Shown piece by piece: positions 9,261 to 16,072 of a stretch of DNA of 19,199 nt. The translations under genes were made by a program, and so were the position numbers. The stretch comes from an uncultured Clostridium sp. (lineage in GTDB: Bacteria; Bacillota; Clostridia; TANB77; CAG-508): the NCBI GenBank assembly GCA_902492105.1, contig CABUKD010000035.1, positions 1-19,199 on the forward strand. The letters run 5' to 3'. The notes beneath the pieces are model-generated. The model worked only from the letters and a program-made list of their open reading frames with translations. It did not search any database and was not told the origin of the DNA. Each line of letters starts with the position of its first letter. The first letter of the stretch is position 1.

Positions 9261-9292
9261 ATAAAAAATAAAGAGAAGCTTTACTCCTCTTT
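9261..9292 (-). terminator. Terminator-like hairpin before the major tail protein gene
   Basis: Stem AAAGAG / CTCTTT plus two inner pairs across one mismatch, followed on the minus strand by ATTTTTTAT. This is a better U tract than at the other internal hairpins. It overlaps the stop of the tail terminator gene and lies 20 bases before the major tail protein start. Confidence 0.55.
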
Positions 9293-9631
9293 TTCAAAAC
9301 GCATTGTTTTATGCTTTTGTTTACTGTTTGAATCATTTACATCCAAATACAAAGCTCTTTCATATCCAAGTTCTTGCATTTTGCTTACAACTTGGATAGC
9401 TATCTTTGATACTTCACTAGACGATGTTCCCCATACATCAGCCTTTATTGCCAATGCACTTGAATATTCTTCATCATCGCCATAATCAGATGGTTCATTT
9501 CCTAGTTCCATATAAGTAATACAAGGTAATTTTGACCAATCTTGTTTTCCTTCTTCGCATACATCTTTTACCACTTTTTCATCTTGTAATTCTTTTAGTT
9601 TTTTATATACTGTAGGCTTTTGATTAATCAT
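9281..9631 (-). CDS. Tail terminator / tail completion protein
   Basis: Protein of 116 aa directly upstream of the major tail protein, the usual place of the protein that caps the tail tube (gp17/DUF806-like). It has the typical pattern of this family: a helical N-terminus (INQKPTVYKKLKELQDE), a strand CITYMELGNEP, then SSALAIKADVWGTSSSEVSKIAIQVVSKMQELGYER and a final strand pair ending in KTMRFEKEE. The start ATG overlaps the stop of the upstream gp10-like gene by one base (TAATG) and is preceded by GGAGAGTGG, so the two are coupled. Confidence 0.7.
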   Translation of the reverse strand: MINQKPTVYKKLKELQDEKVVKDVCEEGKQDWSKLPCITYMELGNEPSDYGDDEEYSSALAIKADVWGTSSSEVSKIAIQVVSKMQELGYERALYLDVNDSNSKQKHKTMRFEKEE

Positions 9632-10072
9632 TATTTACCACTCTCCAATTTTCTTATATCTGATTCTATTGACTTTATTACTTCTTGTTCTACTTCTCCT
9701 GTATTTTTAGCATGAAGATATGCAGGTGTCATATATGGTTGTGCAGTTTGTCCTATATATTCTGCTTTATATGATATTCCTTCTGGTCTATCTATATTAC
9801 TTTCTCTGCCTCTTTGTCCTGTTCCAAACTCAACATAAGGACCGATATTCACAATTTGTATATACCTGTGCTTCCGCTCCTTCTGCATTTATGTTTGAAT
9901 TTGTTTTTATTGAACCACGAAGATTTCCCGTGTCTACAGGGGTAAGCATCTTGGCATTTTTCTGTATTTTCTTTGCTCCTCTTTCAAGACCTTTTCTAGC
10001 ACTTTCTTTCATATCTCCACCTAACCCAGATAAAGTAGAAAGTAATTTATCTAGTCCTTGCATACTAGCCAT
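9631..10072 (-). CDS. HK97 gp10-like neck protein, requires +1 frameshift at CGG
   Basis: The joined product is about 146 aa, normal for the HK97-gp10 family of head-tail/neck proteins. Start chosen at ATG 10072 (MASMQGLDKLL), spaced correctly from AAGGGTGAT; an alternative ATG at 10081 overlaps the upstream gene. The first part has KIQKNAKMLTPVDTGNLRGSI, the family hallmark. The zero frame then reads YTNCEY, CGG (9844-9842), and stops three codons later. Skipping the C gives GGT CCT TAT GTT GAG TTT, i.e. CEYGPYVEFGTG, the conserved second hallmark of the family (.YA.YVEFGTG). The rest (RPEGISYKAEY..., AQPYMTPAY) also matches. Both halves are thus parts of one gene. Confidence 0.85.
9842..9844 (-). 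other. CGG +1 frameshift site in the gp10-like gene
   Basis: Zero frame GAA TAT CGG TCC TTA TGT TGA; skipping C gives TAT GGT CCT TAT GTT GAG, encoding Y-G-P-Y-V-E, the conserved motif of the family. Confidence 0.85.
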
Positions 10073-10077
10073 TTTCA

Positions 10078-10413
10078 TCACCCTTTCACTAAAATAGTAA
10101 TATGACTATCAGATGGGACTAGGCTTTTTATAATATAATCATTATTGTTATATACTAGAATATTACCAATTTCAGCATTTGCTTTGTTAGAAGTAACTAT
10201 TGCATTAGCTTCTATTTCTTTGCCATATTCTTGCTGAATATATTCTCTAGTAGAAAATTGGAAATTACCTTTAAAATCATCTATTTTTTCTACTTTTCCA
10301 GTTTCAATATCAGAACCTTCATCATCTCTTGTAGTTCCTTTGGTCCATATTTCTATATCTTTATCATAAAAAGTATCAGCAATAGATTGTTTAAACTCAT
10401 CTGGAATTTTCAT
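10078..10413 (-). CDS. Head closure / head-tail joining protein
   Basis: Protein of 111 aa between the connector and gp10-like genes, where the head closure (stopper) protein is encoded in siphophages. It is beta-rich: FYDKDIEIWTKGTTRDDEGS near residue 15-34, then GNFQFSTREYIQQEYG, and a C-terminal strand pair (GNILVYNNNDYIIKSL, HITILVKG). This pattern fits small beta-barrel head-tail joining proteins. Start ATG 10413 has GAGGTGGTAG upstream, and its end overlaps the gp10-like open frame. Family name not certain; role from synteny. Confidence 0.65.
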   Translation of the reverse strand: MKIPDEFKQSIADTFYDKDIEIWTKGTTRDDEGSDIETGKVEKIDDFKGNFQFSTREYIQQEYGKEIEANAIVTSNKANAEIGNILVYNNNDYIIKSLVPSDSHITILVKG

Positions 10414-10414
10414 A

Positions 10415-10765
10415 CTACCACCTCATATATGCATACATAGATATTTCATCTTTGTTTTTCTCTATGTATTTATCCATATTTATATCGTCTGCTGTAATTG
10501 CACCAACATCTTTAAATGATACAGATTGATTAACATCTGTCATTGAAGAAACAACTTGCTTTCCTTCACCATATCCATTCTTATAGAATACAGTACAATT
10601 CATAGCATATCTAACTACTAAATATTCAAGCTCTTTTGGCAAATCTATTCTATTGCAAATAGACTTAATTTTATTAGTCACATCATCAATATAACCCTGT
10701 ATTTGCTTATCTTGACTTGTGTCTGTTATACCAAGTCTTTCTTTTACTTTGTCTAATAATCCCAT
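10415..10765 (-). CDS. Head-tail connector (adaptor) protein
   Basis: Protein of 116 aa with the all-helical look of gp6/gp15-like adaptors that bind below the portal: GLLDKVKERLGITDTSQDKQIQGYIDDVTNKIKSICN at the N-terminus, LPKELEYLVVRYAMNCTVFYKNG in the middle, and a charged C-terminus. It is the first of the small head-tail genes after the capsid gene. A strong AGGAGGG lies five bases before the ATG. The stop is two bases before the next ATG. Confidence 0.7.
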   Translation of the reverse strand: MGLLDKVKERLGITDTSQDKQIQGYIDDVTNKIKSICNRIDLPKELEYLVVRYAMNCTVFYKNGYGEGKQVVSSMTDVNQSVSFKDVGAITADDINMDKYIEKNKDEISMYAYMRW

Positions 10766-10774
10766 TTTACCCTC

Positions 10775-10897
10775 CTATTTTTTAGGAGTTTTAGTTTCTT
10801 TTTTTATTTCTTTATTTTCATCAACAATACATCTTTCTATATGCAAAGGAAGTATTGGCTCTGAAAATTCTTTGTTACATTTAGGACATTTCATCAT
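10775..10897 (-). CDS. Small zinc-finger-like protein (40 aa)
   Basis: A short gene between capsid and connector: MMKCPKCNKEF, then LPLHIERCIVDENKEIKKETKTPKK. The pattern CxxC...HxxxC makes a plausible zinc-binding finger followed by a basic tail. AGGAGG lies four bases before ATG 10897 and seven before the second ATG 10894, which may be the real start. Small CxxC proteins at this place occur in related phages (my recollection of synteny). Function unknown; DNA or capsid binding is conceivable. Confidence 0.7.
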   Translation of the reverse strand: MMKCPKCNKEFSEPILPLHIERCIVDENKEIKKETKTPKK

Positions 10898-10921
10898 TCT
10901 TCCTCCTAATAATTAAATTAA

Positions 10922-10937
10922 GGCAGATTTCTCTGCC
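10922..10937 (-). terminator. Hairpin with GAAA tetraloop after the capsid gene
   Basis: GGCAGA / TCTGCC stem with a GAAA loop on the minus strand, 5 bases beyond the capsid gene stop, followed by TTAATTTAATTATT. This is a stable stem with a weak U tract: a leaky terminator or 3'-end stabiliser that would raise capsid expression over the genes that follow. Confidence 0.6.
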
Positions 10938-10942
10938 CTTTA

Positions 10943-12061
10943 TTATCCTAGTACTGTTGCTGCCAATGATGGATATAATGGTGCAAAGCCATAAATAGTA
11001 TCAATAGATAACATATTTTTCTTTGTATTCATATCGTATCCATAAACAACTCTTAAGTTTAATCCTTTATAAGAGATAACGTAAGAATCTCTACCATCAA
11101 CAGGCAATGCTAATGCTCTTGATACAAATGCGAATGCTAATTTGTTAAATACTAAGTTAGCAACATGTCCTCCTGATGTTTTATCTATAAACTCAACATT
11201 TGTGTCTGCTGCAATTTCTTCAACAACTGTAGGATATACTTTTACAGTTACCACACCAGTATCTGCTGTTGCGTCTTCTGTAACAACATATTGTTGATTT
11301 CCAATTTTGAAGATATCTCCTGCAACTAATGTTTCACTTGCTGTTCCACCTTTAATTGCAATAGTTTCACTTCCTACTACAGCTTTTGCGTTTACTTTTG
11401 GAGTCGCTACAGCTGTAAATGTTCCTGCTTTATGTACAGCAACTTGTTGAGACATAAAGTTTTCTAAACCTTGGATTCTACCAATAGAACCTTCTCTTAA
11501 TGCTTGTGTACTTCCAGATTTTTCAGCATGTAAAATTGCATCTATTGTAGAGAATTTTACGTCTGCGTCTGGATCCCATACAGCATATCTGTTAGCCATA
11601 GGTGCTTTTGCTTTATTTAATAATCCTCTCGCATTTGCCATTACATCAATAGAATCTGGAGTTTGCCCTGGTGTACCTAATGTTTTATAAACATATTTAT
11701 ACATTTCAAGACCTTCTTTATTAATTTTTTCTGCAATGGCTTCCATCATTGGATTTAAAATCTTTTCATTGAAAGCTACTCTATCTAAAGTTAATTCTTT
11801 AGATGTAATTTCTACGGATACGTCTGCAATATGGTCCATAACTACTGGAACACTCTTTTGATTAATTTCTTGAATTGTTACAGTATCTTTAAAATCTTTG
11901 GCTTCAAATTGAGCAGGTTTTTCAACTTGAATTGTATCTCCTTCTTTTACAAAGTCTTTGCTATAATCAGTGTGAAATAATTCAGGCACTACTAAGTTAT
12001 TTACTAACATTGGTAATGCTTCTCTTGCTATTCTTTGGCAAGTTAATAATTGGTTTCCCAT
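10943..12061 (-). CDS. Major capsid protein, P22 gp5-like
   Basis: Protein of 372 aa, HK97-fold major capsid protein of the P22 coat type. Recognisable parts: N-terminal MGNQLLTCQRIAREALPMLVNN, EGDTIQVEKPAQFEAKDF, DVSVEITSKELTLDRVAFNEKILNPMMEAIAEKIN, and the C-terminal VSRALALPVDGRDSYVISYKGLNLRVVYGYDMNTKKNMLSIDTIYGF. The inserted beta region around residues 225-290 (ATPKVNAKAVVGSETIAIKGG...) corresponds to an I-domain-like insertion. It lies after the scaffold gene, as expected. The gene is less AT-rich than its neighbours and is followed by a tetraloop hairpin, both fitting high expression. Confidence 0.9.
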   Translation of the reverse strand: MGNQLLTCQRIAREALPMLVNNLVVPELFHTDYSKDFVKEGDTIQVEKPAQFEAKDFKDTVTIQEINQKSVPVVMDHIADVSVEITSKELTLDRVAFNEKILNPMMEAIAEKINKEGLEMYKYVYKTLGTPGQTPDSIDVMANARGLLNKAKAPMANRYAVWDPDADVKFSTIDAILHAEKSGSTQALREGSIGRIQGLENFMSQQVAVHKAGTFTAVATPKVNAKAVVGSETIAIKGGTASETLVAGDIFKIGNQQYVVTEDATADTGVVTVKVYPTVVEEIAADTNVEFIDKTSGGHVANLVFNKLAFAFVSRALALPVDGRDSYVISYKGLNLRVVYGYDMNTKKNMLSIDTIYGFAPLYPSLAATVLG

Positions 12062-12077
12062 AATTCAATCTTCCTTC

Positions 12078-12674
12078 CTATTTATTATTTTTTTCTTGAA
12101 GAGCAAAGTATTCTTCATCTGACAATTTGTCTAATTCGTCATCATCTAAACTTCCACCTTCATTTTTTCTTGGATTTCCTCCATCATTTTCGACACCTTT
12201 ATTTATAGGGGTATCTATATCAAATAAATAAGCATCACTTTTCTTTAATGCTTCTATTTGGTCATCAAATCCTAAAAGTTTATCTCCATCTAGTTTAATT
12301 TTCTCTAAATCAAGATTTGCTTTTACTGATTTAACATTTTTTGCTTTAGCATTGTTTATTGCTAAATCAATTTTGCTCTCTAGTCTTACTTTTTCTATTT
12401 CAGCCTTGGAATTATCTTCTATTTCTTTTTTCTTGGCTTCATAGTCAGCTTGACTTATAGAGCCTTTTTTGAAGTTATCATATTCTGTTTGAATATTCGT
12501 GTTGGTTTCTTTTAATGTATCAATCTCTTTATTTGCAGTTTTTAATTTTTCGCTAACTTCATTAAATTCTTTAGCAGGTTTAAAATATTTTGGTAATTCT
12601 TTAGAAATTTTGTCTTCTAACTCCTTTACATTCTCTATTCCTGCATCGCTTAATATTTTCTTTAACCATTCCAT
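12078..12674 (-). CDS. Capsid scaffolding protein, phage GP20 type
   Basis: Protein of 198 aa, highly charged and coiled-coil-like (EVSEKLKTANKEIDTLKETNTNIQTEYDNF around residues 41-70; EAKKKEIEDNSKAEIEKVRLESKIDLAINNAKAKN after that), with an acidic C-terminus (DDDELDKLSDEEYFALQEKNNK). This is the standard pattern of GP20-like scaffolds, which guide shell assembly and leave before DNA packaging. It sits immediately before the capsid gene. Ribosome site AGGTAGG precedes ATG 12674. The C-terminal helix probably contacts the coat protein. Confidence 0.8.
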   Translation of the reverse strand: MEWLKKILSDAGIENVKELEDKISKELPKYFKPAKEFNEVSEKLKTANKEIDTLKETNTNIQTEYDNFKKGSISQADYEAKKKEIEDNSKAEIEKVRLESKIDLAINNAKAKNVKSVKANLDLEKIKLDGDKLLGFDDQIEALKKSDAYLFDIDTPINKGVENDGGNPRKNEGGSLDDDELDKLSDEEYFALQEKNNK

Positions 12675-12802
12675 AATTGGTCCTACCTTTCTAGCTTTTT
12701 TATTCTGGTGCTACCAGTGCGAAAAGTTGCTTTATTTGTATTCCCACAAGCAAATGGGTATTTTTTGTTTATTTTATTTAATGCCTAACTACAATAAACG
12801 GC

Positions 12803-12830
12803 ATAAAAATAAGACGTATTTCTACGTCTT
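12803..12830 (-). terminator. Rho-independent terminator of the structured RNA
   Basis: Perfect 8-bp stem AAGACGTA / TACGTCTT closed by a GAAA tetraloop and followed by ATTTTTAT on the minus strand. It is the best terminator in the window. It lies in the 347-base gap between the MuF gene and the scaffold gene, so it would also hit read-through late transcripts. Confidence 0.75.
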
Positions 12831-13003
12831 GATTTATAATTATAAAATATTAATAACATAATAAACGGTCAACTGCAAACCTTGATGGCTCCCAATTGAC
12901 CTTCGCCTTGGTTATTTGGTAGGTCTGCCACTTCCTACATCTCTTTTGACCACTAGGGTGCGTGGATGGCAATTGTCCACTTCAAACAACCTACTTTTAT
13001 TGT
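12803..13003 (-). ncRNA. Structured non-coding RNA, own promoter and terminator
   Basis: An RNA of about 200 bases in the 347-base gene-free gap. Its GC content over 12868-12994 is about 48% by hand count, far above the surroundings. Paired elements on the minus strand: GTAGGT (12994-12989) with ACCTAC (12924-12919), closing the 5' domain; inside it GTGGA / TCCAC (12980-12976 with 12966-12962); then GGTCAA (12901-12896) with TTGACC (12872-12867), closing a second domain; then an AT-rich linker and the terminator stem. A second GGTCAA copy (12951-12946) could pair with the same TTGACC, allowing two alternative folds or a tertiary contact. No credible peptide is encoded. A near-consensus promoter starts it at about 13003. 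I do not recognise the family. The remaining gap, 12802-12675, holds only small hairpins (for example 12705-12717) and the scaffold ribosome site. Confidence 0.65.
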
Positions 13004-13009
13004 ACTTTT

Positions 13010-13038
13010 ATTTTAACACTTTTATTCATTTTTGTCAA
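13010..13038 (-). promoter_or_regulatory. Near-consensus sigma-70-type promoter for the structured RNA
   Basis: TTGACA (13038-13033, exact -35 consensus), 17-base spacer, TAAAAT (13015-13010, five of six -10 bases). It overlaps the last codons of the MuF-nuclease gene and would start transcription at about 13003, ten bases before the first stem of the RNA. The exact spacing and the matching downstream terminator make chance less likely. Confidence 0.65.
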
Positions 13039-14528
13039 ATATAATATTTCCTCTATTTTTTATAGTTTGTTTCCATGTTCTGTCATTTAATTTCATTAAA
13101 GTAATTATCGAATTTTTAGGATGTTTTGCATCTTCTGCTACTGCAATTTTTATAACTACTCTGCCATTCTTTTTTGTTTCTGGTACTTGCTTTAATAAAA
13201 TAATGGTATTTTCATTTCTATTATCATCCAATATAAAATCTGGATTTTCTATAATATCCTTCATGTATGGCCTTAATTGCTCATATTCATTCTTATGATA
13301 TTTTAATATATGTTCATTTAATCTTTCATCCGTTAGAATTACTTCATCTGTTATTGCAATATCTTTATATTTTCCAATTTTGTTTTTATCTATTTTACCT
13401 ATATACTGCAATTGTTTTTCCTCTTTTTCTCTCATTTTCTCAATATTAACATTATTTTTATTGTTTTGCAATATATTATTATTATTTGCCACATATTTAT
13501 CATACCATTGTTGATAAGACATATCTTGTGATACTAATATGCTTCTTCCATTTTCATCTCTAGATCTCCTTTGTAAGCCCTCTAGTACATCATCATCATC
13601 AAATTCTGCTACTGTTGTACATCTGTCATTACTATGTATCGGTGGACAATTTTTTCCGTGGTTTTCTGTCTTTTACATTAAATACTTTATTGTCTAATTC
13701 TGCACAATGTTCACAAGTTCTATTATCTAATGTTGCTATAAATCTATATTTTTCAATGTCTAATTCTTCATAACTTAACATTTCTGCTTCATTTGCAAAA
13801 TGATTAACTTCTGTTCTAACAAGTCTTGTAGCATTATATAGTCCTACGTTCATATATTCAGATAATTCTTGTGCTATCTTATTTATAGATTTTCCTGATA
13901 GAGAAGTAGCTGTTAGTTGTGTTCTTAAATAATTTCCTAGTCTTTCACTGTTTTGCCATATTCTTTGTGAAAAATTCGCATTATCTATCCAATTTTCATG
14001 TAATAATAGTTTTATTGTTTTTTCATCTATTTGTGCAAAACTAAAACCTATACCTGTTCCTTGTTGAATGTCAAATATAGTATGATAATAGCCTTCTTTT
14101 ATTGTATCTACGTACCTTATTTCTGTTATTTGTTGCTCTATATTTGCTAATTTCTTTAATTCTATGTCTATATTTTGCTGCAATGCTTCATATCTGCTAA
14201 TTCTGTATGAATATGCAGGAGCATTGTATTTTGTAAGTAATTTCTTTTTTAATCTTTCATCTGTAATATTATTATTTATTACTTCTAACAAATTTTTATA
14301 ATGTGTTTCTGATTCTTTTTTGTTTAATAATTGTATTAATGTTTCCTTACTTAATCCACTATCTTTAGCATAGTTTTTAAATATTCTTGATATTTCCTTG
14401 TTTATATCTTTTGTTGCTTGTTCATAGGCTTTAATAAGACTATCTATTGTCTTTTCTGTACCTCTTTCAAGTCTTTTCATTAATTCTGTTTGTCTTCTTT
14501 CCCAATAATCAATAGGTTCTCTTGCCAT
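13022..14528 (-). CDS. MuF head protein fused to PBECR-type nuclease domain, requires +1 frameshift at CGG
   Basis: The joined product is about 501 aa. Start chosen at ATG 14528 (MAREPIDYWERRQ), with GAGGTG nine bases upstream; the open frame extends to a GTG at 14540. The N-terminal part is helical; residues ~230-295 form the SPP1 gp7/MuF domain (ATRLVRTEVNHFANEAEM, TLDNRTCEHCAELDNKVFNV). The zero frame then reads DRKP, CGG (13658-13656), and stops seven codons later. Skipping the C gives KPGKNCPPIHSNDRCTTV, the conserved end of the MuF domain. The frame then runs on through a linker into a ~135-residue C-terminal domain (YIGKIDKNKIGKYKD, TDERLNEHILKYHKNEYEQ, NSIITLMKLNDRTWKQ). That domain resembles the phage Barnase-EndoU-ColicinE5-RelE (PBECR) nucleases attached to MuF proteins, with His in EHILKYH as a likely catalytic residue. 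No immunity gene was recognised next to it. Confidence 0.85.
13656..13658 (-). other. CGG +1 frameshift site in the MuF-nuclease gene
   Basis: Zero frame AAA CCA CGG AAA AAA TTG TCC; skipping C gives CCA GGA AAA AAT TGT CCA CCG, encoding P-G-K-N-C-P-P. Without the shift, the protein lacks the last MuF motif and the whole nuclease domain. Confidence 0.8.
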
Positions 14529-14542
14529 AAAAAATAACACCT

Positions 14543-16063
14543 CTATTCTTTATTGGTGTCATCATCATTATTATGTGGCTCAAATCCTCCACTATTATTA
14601 AATATTTGACTTTGCATTTTCATATTTTCTCTTTTTTCCTCTGCTATTCTTTGAAGTTCTACGTCAACATCATCACAGTAAGGATGTTTCTCTAATTTTG
14701 TTTTTGTACTCAAAATTGTGTCATTATTTAACGTATTTACTTTTTCTGTCTCATTGAATATTCTTGACTTATTAAACTCTATTTTGAAGTCAAATTCATT
14801 TATTTCTTGTGGTATCTTTCCTTGCATTTTTAAATCTTGCAAAACATACCACAAAATTTCATATAAAGCACTTGTAAGTCCTCCTATCATGTCATCTGCT
14901 TTCATATCAAGGTCCGTATATAAAAATTCCAATGATACTCCACTTGGTGCTTGCCCTATTAAATCTTTGTTGCTTGTATCTACAGCTCTGCCAAATTCAT
15001 AAATAAGTTCTTTTAAACCTTTTAGTAATGTTTGTCTTGCCTCATAAGGAATATCTAACAGTTTAGCATCTATTTTTCCTGCTGTATCATTCGTTCTTGC
15101 AACTCCATTTATTTTAAGATTTTCTATTAATGCAAGTAAATCTTCTGCTCCATATCCATTAATTAACCATATTATTTCTTTTAAATCCTCAACAGTGTTG
15201 ACATAGTTACTATTAATTAAATCATAAGCATCAATCAATGGCTTTATTGGTTCTAAGTCTGTCATCTTTTCTTCATTATTTTCTATCTCAATAAACGGAA
15301 CTTTTCCCCAACTATGTTTTTCAATTCTTTTTAAATTGTTTAAAGCATTATCATATATTTCTCTATACCAATGACATTCTGGCCTAGGCTTTGTGACATC
15401 TTCTAAAAATATTATTGTATTGTTTACTTTGGTTTCAATATAATATCTTACTTCTTTTTCATCCCAGCATTCTACATATATTCTATCCTCTGACTTATCT
15501 CCTGTTAAATCTTGTATTGTGTAAAAATGTATAAAACCTATTAAATACGTTTGGGTTTCATTATCATATATCGGAATACATTCTTCACTAGGATATTTTT
15601 CAAATACTAATTTTCCATTTCTATAATTAGGATGTAACCACGCTCTACCTTTGTTGCTTGCTTCTTTTACTCTGTTTTTTATAAGTTGTTCGAATTTTGG
15701 TCCCAGTACGTTCCATACCATATTTGTAATTTTCTTTTCTGCATTTTTAGTTGCTTCATCTTTATCTTTATCAGTTGGAATATTATATGTAATAGTTATT
15801 GGTTTTCCACAAATATATGACTTCTTTTGATTTACTTGTTTCCAGTAGAATCCATGTGGTAAATGTTCATCTGATTTATTTTCATTCATTATTTGCTTCT
15901 TATTTCCTGTTTTTTGGTCAAATACTGTATAGGTTTTTAAATCTTTTTTTAATATATCATTTTTATCTCTAAAATATCTTTCTCCATCTAACATTTTCTT
16001 TTTTATATCTGACATATTAAATTCAGTTATAAGTTCTTTTATTAGTCTACTTTCTATTGCCAT
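14543..16063 (-). CDS. Portal protein, SPP1 gp6-like
   Basis: Protein of 506 aa, normal size for the SPP1 gp6 portal family; twelve copies form the DNA channel at one capsid vertex. Recognisable stretches: KMLDGERYFRDKNDILKKD (residues ~23-41), LPHGFYWKQVNQKKSYICGKPITI, GRAWLHPNYRNGKLVFEKYPSEECIPIYDN, GKVPFIEIENNEEKMTDLEPIKPLIDAYDLINS, and SGVSLEFLYTDLDMKAD near the tunnel-helix region. It lies between terminase and MuF genes, the standard order. AGGAGG lies six bases before the ATG and overlaps the true (shifted) end of the terminase gene. No disruption. Confidence 0.9.
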   Translation of the reverse strand: MAIESRLIKELITEFNMSDIKKKMLDGERYFRDKNDILKKDLKTYTVFDQKTGNKKQIMNENKSDEHLPHGFYWKQVNQKKSYICGKPITITYNIPTDKDKDEATKNAEKKITNMVWNVLGPKFEQLIKNRVKEASNKGRAWLHPNYRNGKLVFEKYPSEECIPIYDNETQTYLIGFIHFYTIQDLTGDKSEDRIYVECWDEKEVRYYIETKVNNTIIFLEDVTKPRPECHWYREIYDNALNNLKRIEKHSWGKVPFIEIENNEEKMTDLEPIKPLIDAYDLINSNYVNTVEDLKEIIWLINGYGAEDLLALIENLKINGVARTNDTAGKIDAKLLDIPYEARQTLLKGLKELIYEFGRAVDTSNKDLIGQAPSGVSLEFLYTDLDMKADDMIGGLTSALYEILWYVLQDLKMQGKIPQEINEFDFKIEFNKSRIFNETEKVNTLNNDTILSTKTKLEKHPYCDDVDVELQRIAEEKRENMKMQSQIFNNSGGFEPHNNDDDTNKE

Positions 16064-16072
16064 GTTATCCTC

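Noticed and set aside
6616..9844. Separate small genes starting inside the broken genes (935-residue frame at 6608, 85-residue frame at 9888)
   Set aside because: Their starts lie upstream of or beside the shift points by chance, lack suitable ribosome sites, and the sequence only makes family sense when joined to the upstream frame.
9720..10097. A 125-residue plus-strand open frame opposite the gp10-like gene
   Set aside because: It is antisense to a gene with clear family motifs, very rich in Phe/Leu/Tyr as expected for a mirror frame, and lacks a ribosome site.
12803..13003. Type III toxin-antitoxin RNA next to the MuF nuclease
   Set aside because: Type III antitoxin RNAs are tandem repeats placed before a ToxN-like gene; this RNA has no tandem repeats and lies after a MuF fusion.
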